A DNA stretch of 64,000 nucleotides from Chryseobacterium gilvum (GCF_025628965.1 NZ_JAOTEN010000005.1:1-64000), one strand, 5' to 3'; shown: positions 15,745-25,194, counted from the first letter of the stretch. The notes: a model not told the origin generated them from the letters alone. Translations and numbers: made by a program.

Positions 15745-17105
15745 AAAAATCATTACTTTTTCTTTTGTTAAGCAGTTCATTTTGCTTTTCACAGGTATTT
15801 GAAACGGTTGCTGTTTTACAGAACGGCCCGAATGATAACCGGATCAATATTGCGGTATTGGGTGATGGGTTTACGACTGCGCAACAGCCTGCATTTCTTT
15901 CTGCTGCACAGTCTACCATTAATTATCTGTTCACGAAAAGTCCTTATTCTGAATATAAAAATTATTTTAATGCGTATGCGGTAAAGGTAATTTCTACCGA
16001 TACAGGCGTAAAGCATCCGGGAACGGCAACAGATGTTACAGAGCCAGCCATTCCTGTTACCAATCCTAATAATTATCTGGGTTCTTCTTTTGATTTCGGA
16101 GTTCATCGCTGCATATACAGCAATACGACCAATAAAGTAGCGCAGGTTTTATCGGCAAATGTTCCGGATTATGATATTACTTATGTTCTGGGAAATTCTA
16201 CAGAATACGGAGGTTGCGGCGGAACCTATGCATTTGCCTCTCTCAATTCTTCATCCAATGAAATTGTAGTGCACGAATTGGGGCATTCTTTCGGTAAACT
16301 TGCCGATGAATATTGGTTTTCGGGATCGGGAGAATCGCCTAATAAAACCCAAATTTCAAACCCGGCTACGATCAAATGGAAAAACTGGCTTAATATCAAT
16401 AACGTTGGGATTTTTGCACATGCAGAAAGCCCTACATGGTTTCGGCCGCATCAAAGCTGCGAGATGAGATACCTTAATCAGCAGTTTTGTTCTGTCTGTA
16501 AAGAAGCAATTATAGAAAAAATTCATGCTCTTGTTTCTCCTGTAGATTCTTATGCCCCTTCCAATAGCAGTACTGTTGATGCAAATTCCAGCGTTACGTT
16601 TTCCGTGAACGAAATTTTGCCCATTCCCAACACACTGGTGAATTCCTGGACGCTGAATGGAAATCTGCAGACTGCAACCGGAAATTCAATTACAATTTCT
16701 CCGGCACAGTTAGTGACAGGCACTAATACACTTCTCTTTTCGGTAACGGATCAGACGCCTCTTGTAAAAACCGATAATCACAGTACCGTACATTTTACAA
16801 ATGTCTCGTGGACATTGAATAAAAACGCATTGGGAACTTCTGAAATAAAAGTGGACGAAAGGAGATTCAGCATCTATCCCAATCCTGCAAACACGGAATT
16901 TTTTATCAAAGGCAAATTAAATTTCGGAAAAGATTTAAAAATAACTTTATATGATGCATCAGGGAAATTGGTGTCCGCGAAATTTGAATTGAGAGATACT
17001 GCAACAGTGTATGTTGATATTCATGATCTGCCTTCAGGTATGTATACAGTAACTGCAACTGAGGGCAAAAGCCTAATTATTTCTCAGAAGATCATTAAAG
17101 AATAA
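15741..17105 (+). CDS. secreted M64-family (IgA-peptidase-like) metallopeptidase, T9SS type A
   Basis: A 454-aa exported protein: signal peptide 1-18 (FCFSQ), an M64 peptidase domain (about 20-265) and a C-terminal T9SS type A sorting region (about 375-454, starting FSIYPNPANTEFF). The zinc motif is HELGH (His178, Glu179, His182) followed by GKLADEY, with Asp189 a likely third ligand, as in M64 and related metzincin-like proteases. Between the two lies an Ig-like region (about 270-360). The signal fits delivery through the type IX secretion system and attachment to the cell surface or release. IgA1 cleavage is known for one family member; no evidence here fixes the substrate. Confidence 0.9.
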   Translation: MKKSLLFLLLSSSFCFSQVFETVAVLQNGPNDNRINIAVLGDGFTTAQQPAFLSAAQSTINYLFTKSPYSEYKNYFNAYAVKVISTDTGVKHPGTATDVTEPAIPVTNPNNYLGSSFDFGVHRCIYSNTTNKVAQVLSANVPDYDITYVLGNSTEYGGCGGTYAFASLNSSSNEIVVHELGHSFGKLADEYWFSGSGESPNKTQISNPATIKWKNWLNINNVGIFAHAESPTWFRPHQSCEMRYLNQQFCSVCKEAIIEKIHALVSPVDSYAPSNSSTVDANSSVTFSVNEILPIPNTLVNSWTLNGNLQTATGNSITISPAQLVTGTNTLLFSVTDQTPLVKTDNHSTVHFTNVSWTLNKNALGTSEIKVDERRFSIYPNPANTEFFIKGKLNFGKDLKITLYDASGKLVSAKFELRDTATVYVDIHDLPSGMYTVTATEGKSLIISQKIIKE

Positions 17106-17122
17106 TATCAGATATCAATAAA

Positions 17123-17151
17123 ATAAAAACCGGCTTGTACAGTCGGTTTTT
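17123..17151. terminator. bidirectional terminator between the M64 and 2'-5' ligase-like genes
   Basis: AAAACCG pairs with CGGTTTT, with A and T tracts on both sides, so it can stop both convergent transcripts. The minus-strand gene even ends inside it (stop at 17150). Confidence 0.75.
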
Positions 17152-17677
17152 ATTTTCCGGAAAGCTTCTTTTCAGCGATCGGTATCCATTTTCTGTCGTG
17201 ACGCAACAGGGAAATTTTATCAACGGTAAATTTAGTTTTAAATTCTTTTTCCCTGTATATTTCCCATGCTTTCAGGTAATTTTCGAAACTGAGGTCTCTG
17301 TAACCTATTGTCATGTGAGGATTAAATGATCTTTTATTAAACGTAAATACTTCTTTAATATTTAAAAACAAGTGTTTTAGACTTTCATTCTCTTCTGGTT
17401 GTACAAATAGAACCGGGCTGTTTGGATTAGGAAAACTTCCGAAACCGTTTAATTCAACTTCAAAAGGAGAAATATCAGTATCAATTTTATCGAATGCCAC
17501 ATGAATATCATTTTCCATTGTTAACTCTCTCTCAAAAGGCGGGAGTAAAGTGATGTGAGCATCATTTTTTAAGGCTTTCGAATTATTAAAATTTGAGGCT
17601 AAATCTTTCTGGAAGACTTTTACCGCATCAATAATTTTCTGTGACGGATAGATGGCTATGAAATACATTTTTTTCAT
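17150..17677 (-). CDS. 2'-5' RNA ligase superfamily protein (2H phosphoesterase)
   Basis: A 175-aa protein with two HxT motifs, HITL at 41-44 and HMTI at 121-124, the catalytic pair of the 2H phosphoesterase fold (LigT/CPDase group). Members open or close 2'-5' or cyclic nucleotide bonds in RNA; the natural substrate here is unknown. Length and motif spacing are typical of the family. The stop lies in the shared terminator with the M64 gene. The gene diverges from padR, and only an AT-rich region of 87 bases with operator repeats separates them. Confidence 0.87.
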   Translation of the reverse strand: MKKMYFIAIYPSQKIIDAVKVFQKDLASNFNNSKALKNDAHITLLPPFERELTMENDIHVAFDKIDTDISPFEVELNGFGSFPNPNSPVLFVQPEENESLKHLFLNIKEVFTFNKRSFNPHMTIGYRDLSFENYLKAWEIYREKEFKTKFTVDKISLLRHDRKWIPIAEKKLSGK

Positions 17678-17715
17678 CCAGTAAAAATAACTTTTTAAAA
17701 ATTATAATTATAATT

Positions 17716-17755
17716 TTATACATAAGAAAATTATACATAAATTTGTTATATATAA
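17716..17755 (+). promoter_or_regulatory. three tandem 10-bp boxes at a 15-bp period, likely PadR operator
   Basis: TTATACATAA occurs at 17716-17725 and 17731-17740, and TTATATATAA at 17746-17755. They are spaced exactly 15 bases apart. The third copy is a perfect palindrome and the other two differ from it by one base. The array overlaps the -7 element TAAATTTG (17738-17745) and ends 9 bases before the padR TTG start, where bound protein would block transcription. PadR proteins usually bind palindromes upstream of their own gene, so autorepression is the simplest reading. Confidence 0.6.
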
Positions 17756-17764
17756 AATGAAGCA

Positions 17765-18088
17765 TTGAAAAAAAACAGCCTTTATAAAGGAACATTACAG
17801 AACATCATTTTGAAACTACTTTCAAAAGAGGTAAAAATGTATGGTTACCAAATGACTCAGCGTGCAAAAGAACTTACAGAGGGCGAGCTTGAAATGACTG
17901 AAGGTGCGCTTTATCCTTTATTGCATAGATTGGAAGGTGATGGCATCATTACTTCTGAAATTCAGAAAATTAATGGGCGAGACCGCAAATATTATCTTTT
18001 GACGGAAAAAGGTAAAAAACAGCAAGCTACACAAGAAGACGAGATGAAAAGCTATTTGTTTAATCTAAATACTATTTTCAATATATGA
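17765..18088 (+). CDS. PadR-family transcriptional regulator
   Basis: A 107-aa PadR regulator: a winged helix (about 1-80, with LKLLSKEVKMYGYQMTQRA and GALYPLLHRLEGDGIITSE) and a short C-terminal dimerisation helix. PadR proteins repress genes for efflux or envelope change in response to phenolics or antibiotics. The start is TTG at 17765; an in-frame stop lies four codons upstream and later ATG codons would cut into the DNA-binding domain. Its stop overlaps the next gene by 4 bases (ATGA), so the membrane protein is its co-translated partner. The three repeat boxes just upstream are the likely site of autoregulation. Confidence 0.9.
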   Translation: MKKNSLYKGTLQNIILKLLSKEVKMYGYQMTQRAKELTEGELEMTEGALYPLLHRLEGDGIITSEIQKINGRDRKYYLLTEKGKKQQATQEDEMKSYLFNLNTIFNI

Positions 18089-18696
18089 TAACTAAATTTC
18101 AAGAGCGTGAAATAAAAGATTTCCTACGCAAAAAAAAATTGAGTGCTGTTATTTTAAATGAAATTTATGATCATTTTCTGACGCAGATTTCAGAATTAAT
18201 GAAAGAAGATATTAGCTTTCAGGAAGCATTTCTCACCACTAAAATCGGCTGGCAACACGAACTGGAAATGGTGAATGCTGATGCCCTGTCATTCAAAAAA
18301 ATCGCAAGAATAGAGAAAATGATTTTGAAGTCCAGATTTAGAAATATTATTTTTTCTTCAATAGCTCTTTCTATGATGAGTCTGGCTGTATTTTTATTTT
18401 TTAATGATTATTTTTATATCGTGCAAATAGGTTTAGCATTTCTTTCTCTTGCGATGCTTGTATACAATTTTGTATTCAAAAAATTGAAATTCAGAGAGTA
18501 TATCGAATTGAGCTTTCATCCTTTGATTTTGAAAAACTTTTTTATAGGAGGTATTTTATTCTTTGGGATAGGTTATATTTCTCAAAGTGCACATTTCTGG
18601 AATTTTGGAATAGGGCAGGCTTTTGGCGTCTATGCTACATTGGTACAGATTCAGCTGTTGTATTTCAGAAGTAAAAAAGTAAATGTTTTAATATAG
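18085..18696 (+). CDS. membrane protein coupled to PadR
   Basis: A 203-aa protein: an N-terminal soluble part of about 85 residues rich in Lys, Glu and Ile, then about four hydrophobic helices (FSSIALSMMSLAVFLFF, IGLAFLSLAMLVYNFVF, FFIGGILFFGIGY, AFGVYATLVQIQLLYF). It is not a recognised transporter. Short PadR-linked membrane proteins with an N-terminal alpha-helical domain are common in Firmicutes and Bacteroidota (HAAS/DUF1700-like), where they may signal to PadR, but I do not claim family membership. The ATGA overlap with padR makes co-expression near certain. Confidence 0.7.
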   Translation: MITKFQEREIKDFLRKKKLSAVILNEIYDHFLTQISELMKEDISFQEAFLTTKIGWQHELEMVNADALSFKKIARIEKMILKSRFRNIIFSSIALSMMSLAVFLFFNDYFYIVQIGLAFLSLAMLVYNFVFKKLKFREYIELSFHPLILKNFFIGGILFFGIGYISQSAHFWNFGIGQAFGVYATLVQIQLLYFRSKKVNVLI

Positions 18697-18714
18697 TGCA
18701 AGCGGTGTTACCTA

Positions 18715-19437
18715 TTAAATTATACGCTGACTTTGGATGAGATCACAAAACCAGAAAACATACTCATCATCTTGATCTTCAGGATTTAATTTTGGTTTAG
18801 GATACGTTTTTTTAACCGTTTCTCCAATTTCAAACGGTATGGGAGCTTTAAAAATAGGACCGTCAAAAGTGAACGTATGAAACTCTCCGTTTTCACCGCA
18901 GGGATCAACGTTTTTAGGAAGATCTTTAATTAAATCTTTATCAATAATTCTTCCAGCAAAACTTTTATCCAAGTAAGTCTCGTTGACACAGGTGATAATA
19001 GTTTTAAAATCGAGATCTAAAAATTCATCGATGAGGTCTGAAGTATTTCTTTTCCACAGAGGAAAAACAGCTTCCATTCCAACTTCTTTTAACTGATCTT
19101 CTCTGTATTTCCTTAAATCTTCAAGGAAAATATCTCCGAAAACAGAATGCGTAACGCCTTGAGATTGTATGGCATTCATTGTTTGAGCCATGATTTCGCG
19201 ATATTCTTCCATGGAAGGTTCTCTCGGAAGTTCTATTTTGATTAAAGGAAATCCTAAACTTTCAGCCTGCTTTTCTAACAATGAAACAGGAACACCATGC
19301 ATTGAAATTCGCCGGAATTCTTTATTGATGCTTGTCAACAGTGAAGTTATTTCAAACTTATTTTCCAGTAAGATTTTATATAATGCGAGTGCGGAATCTT
19401 TTCCGCTGCTCCAGTTGAAGATGGCTTTGGGTTTCAT
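18715..19437 (-). CDS. DUF71/Dph6-like ATP-pyrophosphatase
   Basis: A 240-aa PP-loop ATPase of the diphthine-ammonia ligase-related group (DUF71). The nucleotide loop is SSGKDSALA (Ser10 to Ala18), and later family stretches are GVTHSVFGDIFLEDLR, FPLWKRNTSDLI and DPCGENGEFHTF. Eukaryotic and archaeal Dph6 amidates diphthine on EF2; bacteria have no diphthamide, so the bacterial substrate is unknown. A minus-strand TAnnTTTG element (CAAATTTA on plus at 19454-19461) lies just upstream. It stands alone, convergent with the PadR pair. Confidence 0.85.
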   Translation of the reverse strand: MKPKAIFNWSSGKDSALALYKILLENKFEITSLLTSINKEFRRISMHGVPVSLLEKQAESLGFPLIKIELPREPSMEEYREIMAQTMNAIQSQGVTHSVFGDIFLEDLRKYREDQLKEVGMEAVFPLWKRNTSDLIDEFLDLDFKTIITCVNETYLDKSFAGRIIDKDLIKDLPKNVDPCGENGEFHTFTFDGPIFKAPIPFEIGETVKKTYPKPKLNPEDQDDEYVFWFCDLIQSQRII

Positions 19438-19546
19438 TTAAAATGATTGATCACAAATTTAATTATATGAATCTATAATTTCAATAATTATTTATTCTTA
19501 AATTATTTCTTAGGTTTTTTTATATTTGAAAACATGTATATTCGAA

Positions 19547-20161
19547 ATGAAACAAATATTACTCCTGACTTTTCTTATTTCAACTTTATTTTCCTTTGCT
19601 CAAAGTGTTAAAATGCTAAGGCAGGAAGCTGTAAAAGCGATTAACAATAATGATTTTTCAACGGCTAAAACTTATTATGAAAAAATTTTAAAGAAAGGTC
19701 ATAAAACCTGGGAGACTTATGTGCTTTTAGGAGACTGCGAGTTTAAATTAGGTAATGTTGATGCAGCTTGGAATTATTATCAAGAAGGATATAAAAAAGC
19801 TAAGGTTCAAGATTATGCAACTATAGATATTAGAACAGGAACAATTCTAATGCAACAAAAAAAATATGAAGATGCTTGGATAAGATTTCTAAAAGTAGAA
19901 ATTACAAGACCAAACGATCCAGCCGCAAAAAAATTACAGGCAACGGCTCTGTATCATATGGAAAAATATAATGATGCATTATTTACTCTTAATCAAGCGG
20001 AAAAATATGATGATTCTGACTTAGAAATTAAATATTATAAAGGTTTGATTTTATTTAAACAAAATAAAATTGAAGATGCCTGCAAAAATTTTGAAATGGC
20101 AAAAGGTTTAGAGATTCCTGATTTGAAAATTTTAGCAGCACAACATTGTAGCAAGCCTTGA
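19547..20161 (+). CDS. secreted TPR-repeat protein
   Basis: A 204-aa exported protein. The open frame begins with a TTG at 19526, but that codon lies in a TATATTTG element (19521-19528), so I use the ATG at 19547, which begins a clean signal peptide (MKQILLLTFLISTLFSFAQS). Four TPR-type repeats follow (AVKAINNNDFSTAKTYYEKI, VLLGDCEFKLGNVDAAWNYY, KKYEDAWIRFLKV, LIFKQNKIEDACKNFEMA). TPR solenoids bind peptides or scaffold complexes; nothing here names the partner. It has its own promoter and terminator, so it is a single gene. Confidence 0.8.
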   Translation: MKQILLLTFLISTLFSFAQSVKMLRQEAVKAINNNDFSTAKTYYEKILKKGHKTWETYVLLGDCEFKLGNVDAAWNYYQEGYKKAKVQDYATIDIRTGTILMQQKKYEDAWIRFLKVEITRPNDPAAKKLQATALYHMEKYNDALFTLNQAEKYDDSDLEIKYYKGLILFKQNKIEDACKNFEMAKGLEIPDLKILAAQHCSKP

Positions 20162-20166
20162 TAAAT

Positions 20167-20200
20167 AAAAAGCCATAGAATTTAATCTACGGCTTTTTAT
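20167..20200. terminator. terminator between the TPR gene and icmF
   Basis: AAAAAGCC pairs with GGCTTTTT, with TAGA/TCTA extending the stem past one mismatch, and AT tracts on both sides. It can serve the TPR gene and, in the other direction, icmF. Confidence 0.75.
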
Positions 20201-20224
20201 TTAATTGCCCGTCCGATTACGGGC

Positions 20225-23200
20225 TTACATGTTTCTTCTATATTTACCACCCACTTCAAACAAAGCATTGGTAATCTGCCCAAGCGAACAGTATTTCACG
20301 GCATCCATCATGACGTTGAATAAATTCTGCTGATTGATGGCTGCGTATTGTAGCGTTTTAAGTGCGGCTTCAGATTTATCTTCATTCGATTTCTGGAAAT
20401 TATGAAGCGTTTCAATCTGTACCTGCTTTTCTTCCTCAGTAGAACGGATCACTTCTCCCGGACGAACCGTTGGGGAACCATCTTTTCCAAGGAACGTATT
20501 TACCCCGATGATTGGATATTCTCCGGTGTGTTTCAACCATTCATAATGCATTGATTCTTCCTGAATTTTTGAACGTTGATACATGGTTTCCATCGCGCCC
20601 AGAACGCCACCTCTTTCTGTAATTCTGTCGAATTCTGCGTAAACAGCTTCTTCCACCAGATCCGTCAATTCTTCAATAATAAATGAACCCTGAAGCGGAT
20701 TTTCGTTCTTCGCCAATCCTAATTCTTTATTGATAATCAACTGAATCGCCATCGCTCTTCTTACAGACTGCTCAGTCGGCGTGGTAATCGCTTCGTCATA
20801 AGCATTGGTGTGCAGTGAATTACAGTTATCGTAAATCGCATACAAAGCTTGAAGCGTAGTTCTGATATCATTGAAATCAATTTCCTGAGCGTGAAGTGAA
20901 CGACCTGAAGTTTGAATGTGGTATTTCAACATCTGGCTTCTTTCGTCTGCGCCGTATTTGAGTTTCATGGCTTTTGCCCAAACTCTTCTGGCTACCCGTC
21001 CAATCACTGAATATTCAGGGTCAATCCCGTTGGAGAAGAAGAAGGATAAGTTGGGAGCAAAATCATTGATATCCATTCCTCTTGACAAATAATATTCGAC
21101 GTACGTGAAGCCATTTGCCAAAGTAAATGCCAGTTGAGAAACCGGATTTGCACCCGCTTCTGCAATGTGATAACCCGAAATAGAAACAGAGTAAAAATTT
21201 CTTACTTTTTCGGTGATAAAATATTCCTGAACGTCACCCATTAATCTTAAGGCAAATTCAGTAGAGAAAATACAGGTATTCTGAGCCTGGTCTTCTTTTA
21301 AAATATCTGCCTGAACCGTACCACGAACTGTTGCGATTGTTTTGGCTTTAATTTCAGCATACGCTTCCGCAGGAATCACTTCATCTCCCGTGATTCCTAA
21401 TAGTTTTAAACCTAAACCATTATTTGATGGAGGTAATTCTCCGTTATATTTTGGTCTTTCTAAACCTTTATCGTCAAATTTTGCTTTTAAAGCTTTTTCA
21501 ACATTCGCTTCCAATTGATGTTCAGCGATATATTTTTCAACATTCTGGTCGATGGCCGCATTCATAAAGAAAGCCAGCAACATCGGTGCAGGTCCGTTGA
21601 TGGTCATGGAAACGGATGTCATAGCATTCACCAAATCAAATCCGGAATACAGTTTTTTCGCATCATCTAAAGTTGCGATAGAAACTCCCGCATTTCCGAT
21701 TTTCCCGTAAATATCCGGTGGTAAAGCAGGATCTTGTCCGTAAAGCGTTACAGAGTCGAATGCTGTGGAAAGACGTTTTGCATCCATTTCCGCAGAAACG
21801 TAATGGAATCTTCTGTTGGTTCTTTCAGGTCCACCTTCTCCGGCGAACATCCTTGTCGGGTCTTCTCCGGTTCTTTTGAAAGGATAAATTCCTGCAGTGT
21901 AAGGAAATCCTCCCGGAAGGTTTTCCTGACCTTTCCATTTAATCAAATCACCCCAATCGGTGTATTTTGGTAAAGATATTTTTGGAATTTTTAAATGAGA
22001 TAAAGATTCTGTTGAGGTTTCCACTTTAATTTCTTTTCCACGAACAAAATAAGAATAAAACTCAGCCTTAAAAGCCTGTTTAGTATCTTCCCAATTGTTC
22101 AGGAAGTCAATATTTTCCTGCTGAAGGTCTTTTTCGGCTTTTTGATATTCAGCATCTAATGTTTCATTGGAAAGGAAACTTCTTACCCCTTCGATATGAT
22201 ACATTTTTCTGGCTAATTCTGCCTGTTTTTGAACATTAGCGTCGTACTGTCTGTTGTTTTCAACAATTTCAGATAAATAACGCACTCTCTTCGGAGGGAT
22301 GATGGTTACTTCTTCTGTAATTTCCTGCTCAACAAAACCCTGAAGATTTAAATTTGAATATTTTTCGTTTACTTTTTCGACTAATCTGTTGTACAATTCC
22401 GTGGTGCCGTGGTCATTGAACTGAGAAGCTTTTGTCGCATAAACCGGCATATCATCCAATGGGCTTTCCCATAACAGATGGTTTCTCTGGAACTGTTTTC
22501 TGACCGCCTGAAGTGCATCCAAAGCACCACGTTTATCAGATTTATTTAATGCAACCAGATCTGCATAATCTAACATGTCGATTTTTTCCAATTGCGTGGA
22601 AGCTCCGTATTCGGGAGTCATCACGTACATGGAAACATCTGCAAAATCAGAAACTTCCGAACCAGATTGTCCGATACCCGAAGTTTCCAGAATAATAACA
22701 TCAGGATGAGCCAGTTTCAATACGTTCAAAGCAGAATGAATGAACGGAGAAACAGAAACGTTGTTTTCTCTGGTCGCCATCGAACGCATATAGACTCTTG
22801 GATCATTAATGGCATTCATGCGGATTCTGTCGCCCAATAATGCGCCGCCGGTTTTCTTTTTCGAAGGGTCAATGGAAATGATAGCGATTTTTTTATCCGG
22901 ATTGGAACGGAGAAATCGTCTTACCAATTCGTCTGTTAAAGAAGATTTTCCGGCTCCACCGGTTCCTGTAATCCCGATGATTGGAATATTTAAATCTTTT
23001 GATTTTTCGTCAATGGCTTTTACCAATTCCGGTTTTTCTTCTGAGAAGTTTTCAACAGCAGAAATGATTTTAGCAATGCTGGTAGAATTTTCAAAACTGA
23101 TTGAATCTAAATCATTAGCCGTAATATCTTTTCCCGTTGCGAAGTCTGATCTTTTTACCAGATCATCAATCATTCCCTGTAAACCGAGTTCTCGGCCGTC

Positions 23201-23572
23201 ATCCGGAGAATAAATCCTGTCGATTCCGTAAGACATGATATCTTCGATTTCTTCGGGCAGAATAACGCCGCCGCCGCCGCCGAAAATTTTAATTTGAGGA
23301 GAATTTTTCTCTCTTAAAAGGTCATAGATATATTTAAAATATTCATTGTGACCTCCTTGATAAGAAGTTAATGCAATTGCGTTGGCATCCTCCTGAATAG
23401 CTGTATTTACGACTTCTTCAGCTGATTTGTCGTGGCCAAGGTGAATCACTTCGCATCCTGTACCCTGAATGACACGACGCATGATGTTAATCGCAGCATC
23501 ATGACCGTCAAATAATGACGCTGCTGTTACGATTCTTACTTTATTGGTTGGAGTATATTTTTGGGTTTCCAT
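20225..23572 (-). CDS. icmF: fused isobutyryl-CoA mutase IcmF
   Basis: A 1115-aa adenosylcobalamin-dependent mutase of the IcmF type, which rearranges isobutyryl-CoA and butyryl-CoA. Order: B12-binding domain (about 11-140, ligand motif FDGHDAAI, His24), GTPase chaperone domain (about 195-400, Walker [13 protein letters not shown] near 200-211, NKSD 343-346) and the mutase barrel (about 545-1115, with [20 protein letters not shown]). Fusion with a MeaB-like GTPase is the mark of IcmF rather than separate methylmalonyl-CoA mutase subunits, and length fits (about 1090-1120 aa). The frame extends to a TTG at 23602, but [14 protein letters not shown] at 23572 is the usual N-terminus, and a CAAATATA element (23600-23607) lies over the earlier codon. 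Substrate choice is inferred. Confidence 0.92.
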   Translation of the reverse strand: METQKYTPTNKVRIVTAASLFDGHDAAINIMRRVIQGTGCEVIHLGHDKSAEEVVNTAIQEDANAIALTSYQGGHNEYFKYIYDLLREKNSPQIKIFGGGGGVILPEEIEDIMSYGIDRIYSPDDGRELGLQGMIDDLVKRSDFATGKDITANDLDSISFENSTSIAKIISAVENFSEEKPELVKAIDEKSKDLNIPIIGITGTGGAGKSSLTDELVRRFLRSNPDKKIAIISIDPSKKKTGGALLGDRIRMNAINDPRVYMRSMATRENNVSVSPFIHSALNVLKLAHPDVIILETSGIGQSGSEVSDFADVSMYVMTPEYGASTQLEKIDMLDYADLVALNKSDKRGALDALQAVRKQFQRNHLLWESPLDDMPVYATKASQFNDHGTTELYNRLVEKVNEKYSNLNLQGFVEQEITEEVTIIPPKRVRYLSEIVENNRQYDANVQKQAELARKMYHIEGVRSFLSNETLDAEYQKAEKDLQQENIDFLNNWEDTKQAFKAEFYSYFVRGKEIKVETSTESLSHLKIPKISLPKYTDWGDLIKWKGQENLPGGFPYTAGIYPFKRTGEDPTRMFAGEGGPERTNRRFHYVSAEMDAKRLSTAFDSVTLYGQDPALPPDIYGKIGNAGVSIATLDDAKKLYSGFDLVNAMTSVSMTINGPAPMLLAFFMNAAIDQNVEKYIAEHQLEANVEKALKAKFDDKGLERPKYNGELPPSNNGLGLKLLGITGDEVIPAEAYAEIKAKTIATVRGTVQADILKEDQAQNTCIFSTEFALRLMGDVQEYFITEKVRNFYSVSISGYHIAEAGANPVSQLAFTLANGFTYVEYYLSRGMDINDFAPNLSFFFSNGIDPEYSVIGRVARRVWAKAMKLKYGADERSQMLKYHIQTSGRSLHAQEIDFNDIRTTLQALYAIYDNCNSLHTNAYDEAITTPTEQSVRRAMAIQLIINKELGLAKNENPLQGSFIIEELTDLVEEAVYAEFDRITERGGVLGAMETMYQRSKIQEESMHYEWLKHTGEYPIIGVNTFLGKDGSPTVRPGEVIRSTEEEKQVQIETLHNFQKSNEDKSEAALKTLQYAAINQQNLFNVMMDAVKYCSLGQITNALFEVGGKYRRNM

Positions 23573-23755
23573 AAAAAATCTTGAGAATTTCTGAATTTCC
23601 AAATATAATAATAAAATAAGAACATTTAATTGTTGTTTAACACTTTGATTTATATGGATTTAATCTATTCAAATAAAATAAATCTCTCCTGAAATGAGAT
23701 ACACCCATAAGAGATCACAACTAAAATCTTACTTTTGCATCATATTATATAAGGT

Positions 23756-24088
23756 ATGAAAAAAGCGCTGCTCTATTTTGCTTTAGGAAGTATTTTAAGT
23801 TTCCTGATTAATTATTTTTTCTACAGTTCCGAGAATATCGCATTGGATATTTATTATGCTTTGGCGTTCGGGATTGCGTGGGGACTGGCTTATTATTTAG
23901 ACACTCCGGATTTTACATTGCCCCAAAAGCTTATTTTCTCATTTGCAGCAATGGGATTACTGGTTTTAGCAGGAACGTTGATGTTTACGCTGGAACTGGC
24001 CATTCCTTCTATTCTTAAATTTTCTACGGTGTTTGTAGCGTATTACCTGATTGCAAGTTTCAGAGGAAGCAAATCGCTCCGAAATTAA
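23756..24088 (+). CDS. small integral membrane protein (unknown)
   Basis: A 110-aa protein made mostly of four hydrophobic helices (about 5-20, 28-46, 58-78, 84-102) with a short basic C-terminus. No family recognised. A TACTTTTG element (23730-23737) lies 18 bases before its ATG. Its stop and that of the opposite DUF3667 gene share the palindrome TTAA at 24085-24088, so the two genes meet tail to tail with a 4-base overlap and no terminator between. Confidence 0.65.
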   Translation: MKKALLYFALGSILSFLINYFFYSSENIALDIYYALAFGIAWGLAYYLDTPDFTLPQKLIFSFAAMGLLVLAGTLMFTLELAIPSILKFSTVFVAYYLIASFRGSKSLRN

Positions 24089-25194
24089 TGCAGCATCACA
24101 AAACTGATATACGCCAAAATCATCAGCATACAGGATAATCCTATACAATTGACGATAAAAAGTACAGACCCTTTAAAAATACTCATCCTTTTGCTGCTCT
24201 CATACACCCTGTAATGGGCAATAAAAAAGTAAACCGACATATATACAATAATGACCAGTGTGATAAGTCCGGAAAGAAAATTAAACAGCAGATAATCGGG
24301 AAGCCAGGCAAATATTTTCTTGACTACAATCAAAATCAGAATCGTTAAAAGTAAAAATGAGAAATAGTGGAGTGTAAAAATACCATGATCAAAGTACCAC
24401 CATTTTTTCTTATTATGAAAAATCCATAAGAAAAATGCGAATACAGGAAGATAAATAAACAGTGCTTTAGGAATGGTGTGAATAAGCGTTTCAAAATATT
24501 TATTGACCATCTGTTTTTTACTCAGGCCATTTGCTTTCATTTCAAACATTTTTTCTGCCAACGGACGAAAAACGGTATACGTTCCGCTTTTATCAGTCTT
24601 TTTTATAGAATCATATTCTTTCATAGAATCTGCACCCATAATGGTGCGGCTTTTATCCGAAAACGTTTCCCGGATAATTTTGCTCTCATTGGTCATCGCA
24701 TTACCGGTAGAGTCTGTAATTTTTACATAATCTTTTGAATCCATCTTTTTTTTGATCTTATCAGAAGTAGCTTTTGATAAAATACCGGTCTGCTGCATTT
24801 TTTCCAGTGTTTTTTTGGTGTTTTCTTTTTCGAGATTTAAATTAGTCTGTGTTTTGAAGGCAGGTGCCTCTTTCTTAGATTCAGGCAAGAGACCCGGAAG
24901 CAAAAAAGTGATAAAACTGATAAAGATATAAAGCTTTACAGGCGCTACAAATACCTGTCTTTTACCTGAAAGGTATTGTTTTGTTAATTTCCCGGGTTTA
25001 AAAAGAAGGTATTGTAAGGTTTTCCAGAACTGGCCGTCATAATGTGTGAAGTCTTCAATAAAATGAGTAAACAGAAAATAAAAAGGTTGTCGGCTTTCAG
25101 TATTTTCCTGGCCGCAGTACGGGCAGAATCTTTCTTCTACGATATGGCTGCAGTTCAGGCACGTTTTATCATCTCTTATTTTTCCGTGGCTCAT
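24085..25194 (-). CDS. DUF3667 membrane protein with zinc ribbon
   Basis: A 369-aa protein typical of DUF3667: an N-terminal zinc ribbon (Cys12, Cys15, Cys24, Cys27 in CLNCSHIVEERFCPYCG), the conserved FTHYDGQFWKTLQYLLFKPG stretch, and four to five membrane segments (one around 85-105, the rest in the last third). A long lysine-rich soluble loop lies between. Its function is unknown; the family is widespread in Bacteroidota and related phyla. A minus-strand promoter element (CAAATATA on plus at 25211-25218) sits 16 bases before its ATG. Confidence 0.87.
   Translation of the reverse strand: MSHGKIRDDKTCLNCSHIVEERFCPYCGQENTESRQPFYFLFTHFIEDFTHYDGQFWKTLQYLLFKPGKLTKQYLSGKRQVFVAPVKLYIFISFITFLLPGLLPESKKEAPAFKTQTNLNLEKENTKKTLEKMQQTGILSKATSDKIKKKMDSKDYVKITDSTGNAMTNESKIIRETFSDKSRTIMGADSMKEYDSIKKTDKSGTYTVFRPLAEKMFEMKANGLSKKQMVNKYFETLIHTIPKALFIYLPVFAFFLWIFHNKKKWWYFDHGIFTLHYFSFLLLTILILIVVKKIFAWLPDYLLFNFLSGLITLVIIVYMSVYFFIAHYRVYESSKRMSIFKGSVLFIVNCIGLSCMLMILAYISFVMLH

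Noticed and set aside
20225-23572. IcmF as a frameshifted fusion of separate mutase genes
   Set aside because: The frame is continuous and the three domains are in the normal IcmF order and length, so it is a true fused enzyme.
23603-23755. Possible gene between icmF and the small membrane protein
   Set aside because: The 153 bases hold only AT-rich promoter sequence (CAAATATA and TACTTTTG elements) and no ORF of note.
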